Below, piece by piece: positions 16,214 through 29,935 of a stretch of DNA of 64,000 nucleotides. The stretch lies in NCBI GenBank assembly GCA_037974665.1, contig CM075771.1, positions 15,721,425 through 15,785,424 on the forward strand. Direction: 5' to 3'. Numbering within the stretch: position 1 is the first letter of the stretch; the number at the start of each line of letters is the position of its first letter. The position numbers and the translations under genes were made by a program. Source of the DNA: Ehretia macrophylla (taxonomy: Eukaryota > Streptophyta > Magnoliopsida > Boraginales > Ehretiaceae). Under the pieces are notes generated by a model that ran no database searches, was not told the DNA's origin, and worked only from the letters and a program-made list of their open reading frames with translations.

Positions 16214-19200
16214 CTAAGCTATTGGGCCAACACCCAATGTTTGAAGATGCTTGCTCAATTGGACGCTCCCTAATGCTTTGGTGAAGATATCTGCACAATT
16301 ATCTTCTGTAGGGCAGTACTCCATGTAGATTTTACCTTCCTCGATCAGTTCCCTCACATAGTGATACTGAATCTCTATGTGTTTTGTTCTAGCATGAAAT
16401 ACCGGATTCTTTGACATGGCTATACAACTCTAACTGTCACATTTCAACATTGTTGCTTCCTCTATTGGAATGCCAATATCAGTCATGATGCGTCGTAGCC
16501 AAACAGCTTCACAGGATGTTACACAAGTAGCCTTGTATTCTGCCTCCGTTGATGAAAATGCAACGGTGGGTTGCTTCTTACTAGACCATGAGATGATTCC
16601 ACCACCGAATGTGAATACGTAACCTGTAACAGATTTTCTTGAGTCAATATCACCAGCCCAGTCTGAGTCACAATACCTAGATAAAGTATCTCCAGACTTG
16701 TATGATATCCCATACTCCAATGTGCCTTTGAGATATTTGAGGATTCGCATCCCTACTTTCCAGTGACTTTGTCTCGGTTTATTTGAAAACCGACTAAGAA
16801 CTCCCACAACATAACTAATATCAGGTCTTGTGTTACAAAGGAAGATTAAACTTCCCACCAACCTTCTGTAGAGCTTGTTATCAACGTGTTCTGAAGGATC
16901 GTCAATTGATAACTTTGTATTCACTTCCATCGGGGTGACAACTGGTTTGCACTCGGACATACCAAATGCAGTCAGAAGCTCACGAACATATCGTTGCTGC
17001 GAGATGAAGATAGTATGAGGTTTTTGCCATACCTCAATTCCCAAGCAATAATGAAGAAGACCAAGATTTGTCATTTCAAATTCTTGGCACAACCATACTT
17101 ACGTCTTCCGAATATTATCTTCATGGTCACCAGTGATTACAAGATCATCCACATATAGGACTACAATTACATTCTTTTCTTGTTCACTTAGAACATACAA
17201 GTTGGCCTCTGATTTGCTTCTACAGAAACCATGTTGCAAGAAGAAAGAGTCTATACGTTTGTACCAAGCTCGTGGTGCTTGCTTTAACCCATATAAAGCA
17301 TTTTTCAATTTGCAGACTTTTTCTTCTTCAACTGGTATTTGGAAGCCAGGGGGTTGTGCAACGTAGACTCCTTCTTCAAGTTGCCCATTAAGAAAAGCTG
17401 ACTTGACATCCATTTGATGTACAATCCATTCATAATGTGCAGCAACTGCAACAACTAGCCTGATTGTTGACATTTTTGCTGTTGGAGCAAAGGTTTCATA
17501 TACATCGAAACCTTCGACTTGCGAAAATCCTTGTGCTAGAAGGTGTGCCTTGTATTTTCAAGACTTCCATTTGCCTTGTACTTCACTTTCCAGATCCATT
17601 TGGTGCTGATAATTTTTCTGTTCGGTGGCTTTTCAACGATCTCCCAAGTATCATTTTTCATGATACTATCATACTCAGCTTGCATAGCTGCTCTCCAGTT
17701 TGGATCTGACATGGCTTCCTCTACAATTACTGGTTCTTATACCGTCTTGATGATTTGAGTCATCAAAGCCATGTTTCTAACTGTTGTCTTGATCGATTTT
17801 GATCCTCTATTCTCTTTGCCCTTCTTAGCCCATCAGGACGTGGACTATCATCAGCAACTCCTGGACTTCTTTCATCAAAGAGCTGTTGAAACCACTTCGG
17901 TTGTGGCTTCCTTGTGGGTACAATAGGTTGGTCTTCAGTCTCTTCATCATTAGAGACTTCTTCATTGTTCAACGGTCATTGTTCAGGCACTTGGTGGATT
18001 ACTTCATCGGTTGATGATGAAATGGCAGGACTGCTATCCTCCATCGAGTGTGGTCGCTCATTAAACACCACATCTCGGCTTATGATCATCTTCTTGGCCT
18101 CTACATCATAGAGTCTATATGCTTTAGACTCTTCACTATATCCCAAGAAAATGCCCTTCTTGCTCTTGTCATCCAATTTCTTTCGATTTTCATTTAGAAT
18201 GTGTACAAAACACCCACACCCAAATTTTCTTAAATGAGACATAGAAGGTTTCGTACCATAATAAGCCTCATTAGGAGTCTTATCATTGAGTGCCTTGGTT
18301 GAGCACCGATTGAGGATATATACCGCTGTGTTGACTACTTCAGCCCAGAATGTGTCAGGTAGACCAGCACCTTTCAACATGCATCGAGCCATTTCTACAA
18401 TTGTTCGATTTCTTCGTTCCACAACTCCATTTTGTTGTGGTGTGTATGGAGCAGTCAATTGGCACTTAATCCCAAGATTGTTGTAGCAGTTGGTGAACCT
18501 AGTAGAACAGAATTCCTCCCCCACGATCGGTACGAAGTTTCTTCAAGTGAGTTGTGTTCTCATTTTCTCATAAGTTTGTGCCACACTTGAAACTTTTCAA
18601 GAGTATCAGCCTTGTCCCGAAGGAAGTACACCCACATCTTCCTACTATAATCGTCGACTAACAACATAAAGTAGGAAGATCCTCCCAACGCCGTGGTAGT
18701 CATTTTTCCACAGAGGTCAACATGTACCAACTCTAGAGGAGCCTTTGATCGGTTATGACTCTCTTTGGGAAATGACTGTCTATGTTGCTTGCCCAGCATA
18801 CAAGCTTCACATGGTCCTTCAACTTCTTCAATTGAAGGCAAGTCGGTCACCATCTTCTTCTTTTGCATTTCCTTTAACACAGGATAGGAAATGTGCCCGA
18901 ACCTTTCATGCCAAAGTTGACTTGTTTTGGCATCCACGATAGCAGAAAGAGAGTTGATTTCGTAAAGGTTATTTTTGCGAATACCTTTACTTACGATATT
19001 TTGATCCTTGTCAAGAATCAAAGCTTCCATCTTCTTGAACCGCACTTCTAGATCATTATCTATAATAGCAGCTACAGATAGCAAATTTTTGGTGATCTGG
19101 GGTACAAAGAGTACGTTGGACAGCTTCTTGCTTCCTCCATCTTTAGACACAAGCGAGATGGTTCCAGTGCCCTCAACGGGACACCTAGCATTATTCCCGA

Positions 19201-20164
19201 CGACAACATTCATTGGGTCTTGTAGAGGTTTTATGGAGTCATATAACTCCTTCTTGTTGGTCATGTGTCGGGAAGCTCCACTATGTAACACCCATGCACT
19301 TGTTTGATGTACATGTGCACTAGTACACGTTTCCTCCGATACATCTGTTATAGTAAACAGATGCACTTCAGTTTCAGTCGTATTGGCAGATTCTTTATTT
19401 CTCCAATTTGGCTTTAAAGTTCTATTCTTCTCGTCATGGATTCGTTTCTAGCAATCTTTGACAGTATGGCCTTTCTTATTGCAGTAGTAGCACGATCTAG
19501 AGAACATCTTCTTCTTTGCTTTTTTCTTTTCTTCTTGGTTACTCCTCGCCTTGGCTGTAAAGGCAGAGTCAAGTTGATTTTCTCTGCTCCTCAGCCTCAT
19601 CTCCTTCTCCATCAACATGGCAGTGAATTCTTCAAACGTCAAAGGAGGAATGCGAACTTGTGTATCGAGTGCTGTCACAAGGCCGTCAAATTTTGGAGGC
19701 AACACTCTAATGCACCTTCGAGCTAGTTCCTCGGTTGATTTAGCAATACCAACTGTAGCCATTTGATCACGTAGGTTTTTCATCCTACTGATAAATGACT
19801 CAACTTCTTCATCTTCACTTAATCTCTCAACAGCTAACTGATTCTCCAAGTTCTGAATTCGATTCTGGTTCCTTATTTCATACTAATTTTTCAGTATGTT
19901 CCAAGCTTCAGATGCCTTGGTTGTGTGTTGAATAAGAGTGAGGACGGAATTTTGAACACTTATTACAATTGCACAAAGTACATCAGCATTTTGTCTCTTC
20001 CATTTTTTGACAAGTTGAGGGTCTAGAGGTGTGACCTTTTTTGGGTCATCTTCAGCACGAACTGCAACTGGTTCTGCATCTGTGCCTAACACTGTATTAA
20101 GGAGTTCGTAGGAGTCTAGAAATGTAGTGATTTTAAACTTCCAATAGGTAGTTTGTGCCATCAA
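16214..20164 (-). pseudogene. Copia gag-pol polyprotein, degenerate
   Basis: From 20164 downward: Gag (MMAQTTYWKFKITTFLDSYE), zinc knuckle CYYCNKKGHTVKDC at about 19450 followed by a stop, protease with LHSGAS where active enzymes have DSGAS (catalytic Asp to His, about 19285), GAG-pre-integrase LWHERFGHIS, HHCC and integrase core (HVDLCG; QNGVVERRNRTI), reverse transcriptase with LYVDDLVITG (about 17150) and RNase H ending with DNCADIFTKAL (about 16250). Frames break near 19850, 18540, 17975, 17760, 17480, 17095 and 16425. It cannot be mobile on its own. Confidence 0.93.
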
Positions 20165-20297
20165 GCTTTCATTCTGTGAAGGTAGAGGGACGGATACGAA
20201 TTGTCGGTACTAAATCGGAACTAGAAGTGGTAGAAGAAGAACTAGCACCTTGAGTAGTCATAGTTTTGAGCTTTACTAGACAAGATTGTTGTTAAGA

Positions 20298-20318
20298 GCC
20301 CCTTAAGCTCTGATACCA
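20298..20318 (-). other. Copia primer-binding site
   Basis: On the minus strand, directly after the 5' LTR, the sequence reads TGGTATCAGAGC, complementary to the 3' end of initiator tRNA-Met, followed by TTAAGGGG. Confidence 0.88.
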
Positions 20319-20898
20319 TGTAAGAATATAACCAATTTCCCAGAAACGTCTTAACAACAATCAAGTAGAAAGACAACACTACTCTTTATAACAATTCAAT
20401 ATAACACTTACAAGATAATTGTCCCACCGTGCGCTCTCAAGATTAGAGCTTCAATGGCTTCTGGACTTACAAGAAGAATACAAGAAAGAAAGACTAACTT
20501 AGGATTGTGTTTGGAGTTGTGTTGTGGATGAATATGATGAACTAATGCATGCCTATTTATATAATTCAACTAACCCGCCATAAGAGACTTCCTATCAAAC
20601 ATTTTCCATCTTTGTTGGCTTTACCAACCATGTTCAAAGTATTGACCACCCATATTTATCACAGGGGTGGCTACAATTGACCACATGAGTGGCTAGCATC
20701 CAAGTAAGCTTCTAGGAAGTTTTCTTTGGTCAAATTGGCTAACTTTAGCAATGCATCATCCCGACGTCATCTTAGGTAATTCCAAATTCCCAAACTTCTT
20801 TCTTGTAGCCATCGCGGTCTCTTTTGACCTCATCGACGTGTTAGTCAGAATCATTAATTTATGTTATCACATAGATTAACGATACTTATTATAGGTGG
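20319..20898 (-). repeat. Copia 5' LTR, truncated by a later insertion
   Basis: Matches the 15587-16185 LTR from TGTAAGAATATAACC to AGGTGG. The next bases belong to organelle-derived filler. The missing outer 15 bp (TGACATATACCAACA) are found at 33563-33577 next to atpB. About five LTR bases (GCATT) between the two parts are lost. Confidence 0.9.
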
Positions 20899-20940
20899 TT
20901 GCGGGACTTAACCCAACACCTTACGACACGAGCTGACGAC
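20899..20940 (-). pseudogene. 16S rRNA fragment, reverse
   Basis: Matches the conserved region around position 1080 of bacterial 16S (GACTTAACCCAACACC with GACACGAGCTGACGAC). Only about 42 bp. Confidence 0.8.
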
Positions 20941-21013
20941 AACTATCTACGCTCCCAATGTGCCTAGATGTATCACTCGGCAGATTGTTAGCTAGTGTCT
21001 ATCATTTTACGAG
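20939..21013 (+). pseudogene. ndhJ: Second ndhJ fragment
   Basis: About 75 bp that align with the ndhJ copy at 37881-37957 (ACTCCCAATGTGCCTA-type core, GTTAGCTAGTGTCTATCAT), with several substitutions. It is therefore a separate capture, not part of the main NUPT. Confidence 0.82.
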
Positions 21014-21088
21014 AGTGGACCTCTCAGTAGGATTCGAACCCAGATAGCGAATGTTCCAGGACGGTTTCAACAGCATCGTAGCGCTTGA

Positions 21089-21298
<210 letters not shown>

Positions 21299-21588
21299 TG
21301 AGCCCGGGCCCTAGAGTACCTTACCGATTGAAAAGCTTACTGTACAAAGGGATGCGTCAAATCTCTATGCCAGCGTCTTCATTGGATCTTTAGCAACCTA
21401 AACAAAAACTAAACAAAACCTCTTCAACAACAGTAGCCAACAATTGAAAGAAAACATTGACATTCAATGTTGTAGAAGGGGATTTGTCTGCTTTTTCTTT
21501 TTTGATTTTATGACCGATATAAATGGACACTTTTTTGTTATATGCCCTATACCCACTTGCTTTCTTTCAGAACCTCGCCTTTGAGAAG

Positions 21589-21593
21589 CGGGT
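21589..21593. repeat. Target-site duplication of the gypsy element, left copy
   Basis: CGGGT before the LTR matches CAGGT at 33494-33498 after the other LTR with one mismatch. Confidence 0.7.
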
Positions 21594-24500
21594 TGTGAGG
21601 CCTGACCCCGAATTGCGTGTGATACCTCGTTTTGCGTGCCCTAACCTAGATTTACGTGCCATGACCAAGGTTTGAGAATTGTATTTATTTTTGTGTGCCT
21701 TGCATTGAATTTCATGCATTCATATAGGGTTACGTGCATTTACTTGAAAAACGTGCATTTGTCTCGTAGTTCATGTCCTACCTCGTAGTGCATGCCTTAG
21801 ACCTAGGAAAGCGTGCCTTCACGCTAACCGAGAAACCATCTTACACGGAACACTAAACTATAAAACAATCCTACAAAATCCACTATCAATATAATAATCC
21901 TAATTCAATTCACTAGAAGACAAAAAGTCACCAAAAAACAAAACATTCCTTATTCTTTATGCATTATTCTTTTTGCACTCTCAAGATACAATTAAATAAT
22001 GCTTAAAGTTGACAAAAATTCAGCATTCTTTAATGCCTTGGCCGACCATATCAAGCTTTTTTGCACAAGGTTTGAACAACATAAATTAAATATGCATGCT
22101 AGACAAACTATGACACCAAAATGCATTAAAAATGATCAAAAAACCTTCCACTTGCACACTATTCTCGGCCATATCACTTTGGCCATGCTAAGCATTTCAA
22201 ATTGAAGCATTTTGATGACACAAATCAGAATTTGGACTGCCCAAGGCTGACCAAACCCTTAAAGCACTTGCAAGCCATCACTTTGCCATATTTTCTTCAT
22301 TTCTCTTTCATTTCTCTCTCTCTCCCTCTCATTTCTCTCTTCTCTCGGCCTTAGCTGCACATTACTACCTCCTTGGCTTGTCTTCTTCACCAATTAGCTG
22401 ATCAAGGTCGAACAACCATCAAGAAAACCAAGCAAGCAAGCTAGAGTTCGAAAAACACTCATGCATGTGCATTAAAGCTTCATTTCGGTCCTAGGTAAGC
22501 TTCTTGACATCCATTTCTTTTCTTCATATTGTAGCCTCATGCATGTGCTAAGAGATTGCTTACTAGGCTAGGAAAAATTGAGAAAAGCTAGTGGGATTTC
22601 GGCTAGGCAAAGGAAAGGAGAAGATTTGAGCTTCAACCAGGTTTTTGGGCATAGTTTGGTTGATGGCAAAGGTGAGGGTTAAAAGCTTTTGAAAACTCTT
22701 TGAAATTTCACATGCATGTTCATAAATGTGTATATTTGCTTCTGTACTTGAGTTATGTGGTCGTTCATGAGCTTAAACAACCATGCATGCCAAGAACTTG
22801 GCTTGAAAATGATGCTAGGTAAAGTCGAATTTCTGAGACAGATTTCTGACCAGTCAGTTCGAGGTAATTTTGGCTAAGCAAATGATGTTGAAATTGCGTA
22901 AAAATCACTAGGTCACTAGTTTGGACAGTTTTGAACAATTTTCGCAGAAATAGGCAAAGTCAAATTGTGGCTCTAAGGTCTTCAAAATGGCAAAATCACG
23001 AAAGGTAGCTAAATCTGGAAAATTTTGAGGAAATGAAACAGTTTTGGCAGATGCACTGACTATGTAGAACGAGAGGTTTTTGACCTAGCAAATGACATCC
23101 AAATTGCGTGAAATTTTTATAGCTACTAGATTGTTCAGTTGTGGACATTTTTTCAAGAAATAGGCTTAGGCTAAAAATGAACCTAAGGACCACAAAAATA
23201 TGAAATATCGAAGGATAGGCAAATCTGGACAGTTTTGTGCAGTTCCACTATTTCGGCTATATCTAATGATCCTGAACTCCAATTGATGCAAGGTTTGTTT
23301 CTGATTTTAGCTAACTTCTTAAGATTTAATTTGACATCTTATTCACTGAATTTGGAGATTGTTTTATTATCCGATTGATTGTGAGAAAACAGCCTATTGC
23401 AGTGAGTGTTCCACTTAGCTATGTGCTTGGAAAACTATTGTAACCTCTTTTGTGGCACTAATTGCTTGGAATTGTGGTGTTGGAATATTATGTGGAATGT
23501 TTTGAGCACTTGAGGATGTATGAATTGAATGATGCATGACTTGGGAATGATGTTAAGTTGACTTAGGGTTTTGATCGCACGATTATGCATGAAATGGAAA
23601 CCCTAATGACTAAGTATTCTTCCTAAGTGTTAACCATTGGATATTGTGAGGAAACTGTACGTTGCGTGGGCTGCCCGTAAATGTTTTATAACTTCAAGAG
23701 TGATCTTGACCATTGCATGTTGACAAATAAGCTTTTCTTGCATCCGAACCCATGTTGATATCATTGCATGTTGAATAATCTTATCACTTGATTGCGTGGA
23801 CCTTTTAATGAGTTATATGGCCTGTTTTACATGTGTTACATGGCTGCCCGTTTAATTTCCATATAACTCTATATGCCTTTCAAGTGAAATTTCCTATCTT
23901 ATCGTTATCTGTCAATGTGCAATCTTATGACTGTCCGGAGGCAACCTACTTTGTTGTCTTCCTTTTGTGATATATATTACCTGTCATGAATGTGCATTGC
24001 TTACAACGTTGTAACATTTCCTGTCGGCATGGTAGCGATCACGTACGCCGGGCGGCATCGGGCTTGCCGGTGTTACCGTGACCACCATGGTCCCATTCCC
24101 TCTCTCGCTTGGGGGCTAGACTTCCTCGGAGAGTTAGGTTGTAGGATTTTGGGGTACATCCGGAGTACACCCACATGGTGTGTTTGGGGGATGATTTGAA
24201 GTCGGCCGCAACAACTTGTCCTGGATGTGATCTGAGAGCAAAACCTCACCGTATCCTTTTTATTATGTGTATAAGTACTCCCTTTTGGATCCTAGAGAAC
24301 CTCGGGGAGGAAAAACCGGTATTCTTGTTCTGTACTTGTATTTCTGTTGTATTCATGTTTGAGAAAGGGGTTTTCATAAGTTTAACCGGAAAATGAGTTT
24401 CAAAACTTATTTCTCGTTCCCCTTCGCTGAGTTCATAAGGACTCACCCTCTTTTATCATTTCAGGTGAAGAAGAACAGGTACAGGAACCCGAGCTCAATG

Positions 24501-25158
24501 TACCTAATGATGAACCCCTGGAGTGATTGCCTGTTATTGTTGTTTTGCTTGAACGTGACTACTTGTGTATTTTGTGCTGCTTGAAGACCATTTATCTTAT
24601 GTTGCTTGTTGTTGCTAATGTAAAAGACCCCCGTTGTAATTTGGGGTCTAATTTTGGTTTGTACTTATATTAAGTAGACTGATACTAGACATACTATGAT
24701 CGTTTTTGCTTTTGTTATCATTAGTATCTATCATAGGTTATGATGCTAGTTAAGGAATAGGCAAATGAACTTATCCAATCTCAACAGGTACTCGCTAATA
24801 AGCTAAGATCAACAGGTATATTTTGAAACGAGGATAAATGGACAAACGAGACATAGTATCATGCTAGGTTATAAATCAAACGGGACGTCGAAATAACCAA
24901 TAGGCAATTCAATTGATGATAAAATAGTAAACTCTAGTCGGGAATGAACTTGAATTGAAAGTTTTGAGGCTGTTAGAAAATTTAGGTCAAAACAAGAGCC
25001 CAATTACAACCGTTATGCTGCTGGATTTCTGGAAAATTTTGGAGTCTAGAATAAAACGTTAAGTGTTAAACCTCCTAGAATGGTTAAGAATGTGAAAGGA
25101 CTTGAATGTTTAGATCACACCCTAGTCTAACCTTTATAGGCCGGGTTGGGGCGTGACA
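21594..25158 (+). repeat. Gypsy 5' LTR (about 3.57 kb)
   Basis: Starts TGTGAGGCCTGACCCC and ends GGGGCGTGACA. Aligns over its whole length with 29936-33493. It carries a pyrimidine microsatellite (CT)n near 22315 and a GC-rich module with CGGGCGGCATCGGGCTTGCC at 24049-24068. Differences between the two LTRs are concentrated in the first 150 bp and scattered elsewhere. Short open frames inside it are not supported as genes. Confidence 0.93.
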
Positions 25159-25169
25159 CCTTAGAAGAA

Positions 25170-25181
25170 TGGTATCAGAGC
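25170..25181 (+). other. Gypsy primer-binding site
   Basis: TGGTATCAGAGC, complementary to initiator tRNA-Met, 11 bases after the LTR end. Confidence 0.88.
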
Positions 25182-25404
25182 TTAGATTGCTTAAGCCGGG
25201 TTTAACTCTCGGACCGTGGGTAGAGCCCTAAGATAATTAGGATGACTTGTTTATGTGTTGTTATTGTGTTAAATGTGCCTTCTATGTTCTATGTGCTTAA
25301 GTGACTTACGTGCCTTAAATGTTTTTAGAATTGTACCTATAATATGTTGCATATTTTATGCATTAGATTCTTAATTATCGTATTTTAATAAATTGTGCCT
25401 ATAG

Positions 25405-28400
25405 ATGGCCGGCCCTAGTACCCGTACTACTAATAGGAGCAGTGAACCTCAAGAGACCGGGGATGCCTATCAGACTAATCCCGGTATAGCTATGTTTAAT
25501 ATGATGGCAATTGCCATGGATCGTGTATCACGAGTGATGGAGTGTCAGGATGCTCATGAGGCCAACAACAACATCAACAACAGGAATGAGGGTAACCATG
25601 GGAGACATAGCAGAATGAAGGAATTCCTTGACTTTCAACTGTCTAAATTCTACGGGGAAGCTGATGATGAGAAAGCCAAGGCTTGGCTGTCCGAGATCGA
25701 GAAGATTTTCAAGCCACTTGATTATACAGATGAAGAGAAATTGGAGTTTGCTGTATTTCTGTTGCACGGGGATGCCGAGCATTGGTGGCACACTGTAGAG
25801 CCACTGTGGGAAACTGATCAGACACCTCGCTTGTGGGGTAATTTCGTTAAGGCGTTTAAGGAGAATTATGTACCTGCAGTTTCCAGGCAGAGGCGGATCG
25901 AGGAGTTCATGCACTTGACCCAGGGTAATATGACGGTGGCCCAGTACGAGGCTCGTTTTGACCGACTGTCCCGTTATGCTCAGTATATGGTTTGTACTCC
26001 GGAGGCAAAAATGTGGAAATTTACTGTTGGTTTGAGGCCAGAGATTCAGGACCAGTTAGCTTCTCAAGACTTCGATACTTATTCTACCCTATTTGCTACT
26101 GCCTCTCGAGTTGAGAAGAGGAAACTAGATGGAGCCGACTCGAGTCAGCCCAACAAGAAACCATACCAGCCTCCAGGTCAGCAGAGGAAGTTTCAGAGTC
26201 AGAGTCGTAGTCAGGGCCAGAGCCAGAACAGACCAGGGAATAACTGTGGCCCGACGAAAGCGTCATCAGCCTCTTCCGCCCGCGGATCCACAGGTAGTTC
26301 ACCTGCTACTCAGTCCGTCAGCTGTCCATATTGTGACAGGAAGGGGCATACCGAGGCCCAGTGTTGGAGGAAGTTGGGACGATATATGAGGTGCGGCAGT
26401 GATCAACACCAGATCAAGGATTGCCCTAAACGTCAGGCAGGGCAGAATCAGGGTAAACCAGCCGGTAGAGGCAAGACTCCAGTTCCTAGGGTCCAGGCTC
26501 GAGCCTATGCTATTGAGTGTGAGGAGATTATAGATGAGACCGTTGTTGTTGAAGGTACATTCTTCATACTGAATCAACCTGTTAAGGTGTTAATTGATCC
26601 GGGTGCTACTCATTCATTTATTACTCCCTTATGTGTGGAACGTGTGAAATTGAAAGTTGTATGTTTTCCATATGAAGTAGAAGTTGGTACTCCAATGGGT
26701 TCTAAACTTGTAACTAGTTCAGCTTGTAAAGCATGTAAAATCCAAATTAAGGCTAGGGAATTCTCGGCCAATCTTATTGTATTACCTTTTAGAGACTACA
26801 AGGTCATTTTAGGGATGGACTGGCTGGCAAAACATCATGTCCAACTGGATTGCCGGGCAAAGATTATAACGTTCCGAGTACCTGATCAACCGATACTAGA
26901 TGTTTTGGGCCGAAGAGATTTCATCGGGAGTTCCATCATTTCATCTACAAAAGCAGTGAAGTCCTTAAGGAAAGGATGCAGCGGATACTTGGCATACCTT
27001 ATCAACAAGCCGTCGGATAAAGCTAAGTTGGAGGAGATGCCTGTGATCAAAGACTATGCAGATGTATTCCCTGAAGAATTACCCGGTTTACCCCCAAATC
27101 GGGAGATCGAGTTTGTTATAGAGTTGCTACCTGACACCCAGCCGATATCAAAAGCTCCCTATCGTATGGCACCAGTTGAGCTACAAGAATTAAAGGACCA
27201 ATTGCAAGGATTGCTGAAGAAGGGATTTGTACAACCGAGCTCTTCACCGTGGAGTGCGCCCGTGCTATTTGTTAAGAAGAAAGACGGAACGTTGAGACTA
27301 TGCATTGACTATCGAGGTTTGAACCAAGTGACTGTCAAGAATAAATACCCACTTCCCTTGATTGACGAGTTATTTGATCAACTGCAAGGAGCCAAAGTGT
27401 ATTCGAAACTCGACTTGAGACAAGGGTACTATCAGTTACGGATCAAGAAGGAAGATGTGCCTAAAACGGCTTTCAGGACGAGATATAGGCACTATGAATA
27501 TGTGGTGATGCCTTTTGGACTAACTAATGCCCCTGCAGCTTTTATGGATTTGATGCATAGGGTGTTTCAACCCTACTTGGACCAATTTGTGGTGATCTTC
27601 ATTGATGATATTTTGGTATACTCGAAATCGGAGGCGGAGCATAAGCAACATCTGCGGTTGGTACTGCAGAAACTTCGAGAGCACCAATTGTATGCAAAGT
27701 TTAGCAAATGTGAATTTTGGTTGCAGCAGATTGCATTTTTGGGGCATATCATATCCCAAGAGGGAATAGCGGTAGATCCAGCAAGGATCGATGCAGTGAT
27801 GTCTTGGAAGAAGCCGGAAAATGTTACGGAGGTTCGGAGTTTTCTTGGTCTAGCCAGCTATTATTGGAGGTTCATGAAGGATTTCTCTAAGATTGTAGGA
27901 CCGCTTACAAAGCTCACTCGAAAGAAAACCAAGTTCGTGTGGGATGATAAGTGTGAGAACAGCTTCCAAGAGTTGAAGGAGAGATTGACTACTGCACCAG
28001 TTCTTGCATTGCTTGAAGGGAGTCAAGGTTTCGTAATCTATAGCGATGCTTCGAAAGAAGGATTGGGATGTGTATTGATGCAAAATGGAAGAGTTATTGC
28101 ATATGCTTCTAGGAAACCAAAGCCGTATGAGATGAATTACCCGACACATGATTTGGAGTTAGCGGCTATTGTGTTTGCACTCAAGAAATGGAGGCATTAT
28201 CTGTGGGGTAACAAGTTTGAAGTATTTACTGATCATAAGAGCTTGAAATACTTGTTTTCTCAAAAGGAGTTGAATATGAGGCAAAGGCGGTGGATGGAGC
28301 TTTTGGATGATTATAACTACTCAATTAATTATGTGCCCGGTAAGGCGAACGTAGTCGCAGATGCCTTAAGCAGAAAAGCAAGCATGGCGAAACTGGAAGT

Positions 28401-28749
28401 CAAGGTGCAGGAGTTGTTGGAGGAAGCGTTTCTATGGAAACCACAATTGACTCAGAAGGGGTTACTTTTTGCCACTACCCAAGTTCAATCGACTTTGTTA
28501 TCTCAGTTACCAGAGGCTCAACAAAAGGACCAACAATTTCAAAAGATTAAGGAAAGCAACGCAGATTTCAAGTTTCATGATGATGGTGTTTGGAGGTTTA
28601 GGAACCGGGTTTGTGTTTCCAATGAGCCAGAGCTGAAAAAGAAGATTATTGAAGAAGCCCATAATTCAAAATACACACTTCACCCCGGTGGAACAAAGAT
28701 GTACCGGGATTTGAAGCAACACTATTGGTGGAATAACATGAAAAGATAA
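25405..28749 (+). pseudogene. Gypsy Gag-Pol, 1114 residues up to an in-frame stop
   Basis: One long frame: Gag (retrotrans_gag core, residues about 70-240), zinc knuckle [14 protein letters not shown] at about 307 and a second knuckle-like [12 protein letters not shown] that lacks its first Cys, aspartic protease [10 protein letters not shown] at about 396, reverse transcriptase from about 590 with FIDDILVYS at about 731, RNase H with [10 protein letters not shown] (about 875) and TDHKSLKYL (about 942), and the start of integrase with [12 protein letters not shown] at 28747-28749 (probably from GAA or GAT) cuts integrase inside its HHCC zinc finger. Apart from this the frame is clean, so decay is mild. 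Confidence 0.93.
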
Positions 28750-29912
28750 ATTGCGGAGTTTGTAGCACGGTGTTTAACTTGCCAGAGAGTCAAAGCAGAA
28801 CATCAACGACCCGCAGGTTTACTTCAGCCGTTGGAGATTCCTCAATGGAAATGGGAACATATCACTATGGATTTTGTTATGGACCTGCCTAGATCACGGA
28901 AGGGTCGTGACGCCGTTTGGGTTATAGTAGATAGATTGACTAAGTCGGTGCACTTTTTACCAATAAACAAGGAGGATAGTCCTGAGAAACTGGGAGATAT
29001 GTATGTGGCGGAGATTGTAAGATTGCACGGGATGCCTGTGAGTATCGTATCGGATAGGGATCCTCGTTTTACTTCCCGATTTTGGAAGAGATTGCAGGAA
29101 GCTTTGGGGACGAAATTGAGTTTTAGCACGGCTTATCACCCTCAGACGGACGGTCAATCGGAGAGAACCATTCAGATTTTGGAGGATATGCTGAGGGCAT
29201 GTGTGTTGGACTTCGGGAAAGGTTGGGAGAAATATCTATCTCTAGCAGAGTTCGCCTACAACAATAGTTATCAGGCCACGATCGGGATGGCCCCTTTTGA
29301 TGTAAGTGCCGATCCCTAATCTACTGGGATGAAGTAGGTGAGACGAAGACTTTTGACCCGACCCTTTTACCTGAACTGATGAAGACTGTTGATAACATCC
29401 ACCTCATCCGGAAACGGATGCTTACCGCCCAGAGCAGGCAGAAGAGTTATGCAGACCGACGGAGACGGAGTCTCGAGTTTGAGGTTGGCGACAGGGTGTT
29501 CTTGAAGATATCACCTCAGAGGGGACTGATTAAACACGGCAAGGGTGGAAAGTTGAGCCCGAGGTTTGTTGGACCATTTGAGATAATTGAGAAGGTTAGC
29601 AAATTGGCGTATCGCCTAGCACTACCCCAGAACCTCTCCAATATTCATGACGTCTTTCATGTATCGATGCTGCGGAAGTATCATCCTGATCCATCACATA
29701 TCTTGGAGCCAGAGCCATTGCAACTTCTGGAGAACTTGTCTTATGAGGAGAAGCCTATTCGGATCCTAGACCAGAAAGATCGGGAGTTGCGCAACAAAAC
29801 TATACCGATGGTGAAAGTGTTGTGGGATCATCATGAAGTTGAAGAAGCAACGTGGGAAAGGCGAGACCAGATGCAGCAGCAATATCCAGCTTTATTTCGA
29901 GGTAAATATTGA
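28750..29912 (+). pseudogene. Gypsy integrase core and chromodomain, frameshifted
   Basis: Continues in frame after the [19 protein letters not shown] completes the zinc finger; the core has [22 protein letters not shown] and [11 protein letters not shown], retaining the D, D, E residues. A small deletion near 29295 replaces the usual FEALYGRKC region, ending the frame at 29319. Another frame from 29379 holds the C-terminal part (GRVFLKISPQRG-like GPFEI segment) and ends in a chromodomain-like VLWDHHEVEEATWERRDQM. Confidence 0.9.
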
Positions 29913-29921
29913 ATTTCGTTT

Positions 29922-29935
29922 TAAGGAGTTGAGGA
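29922..29935 (+). other. Gypsy polypurine tract
   Basis: Purine-rich AAGGAGTTGAGGA directly before the 3' LTR TG. Confidence 0.7.

Noticed and set aside
24246..24446. Short open frames in the gypsy LTRs, repeated near 32518-32919
   Set aside because: They occur in both LTRs because the LTRs are duplicates; no domain or codon pattern suggests a protein.
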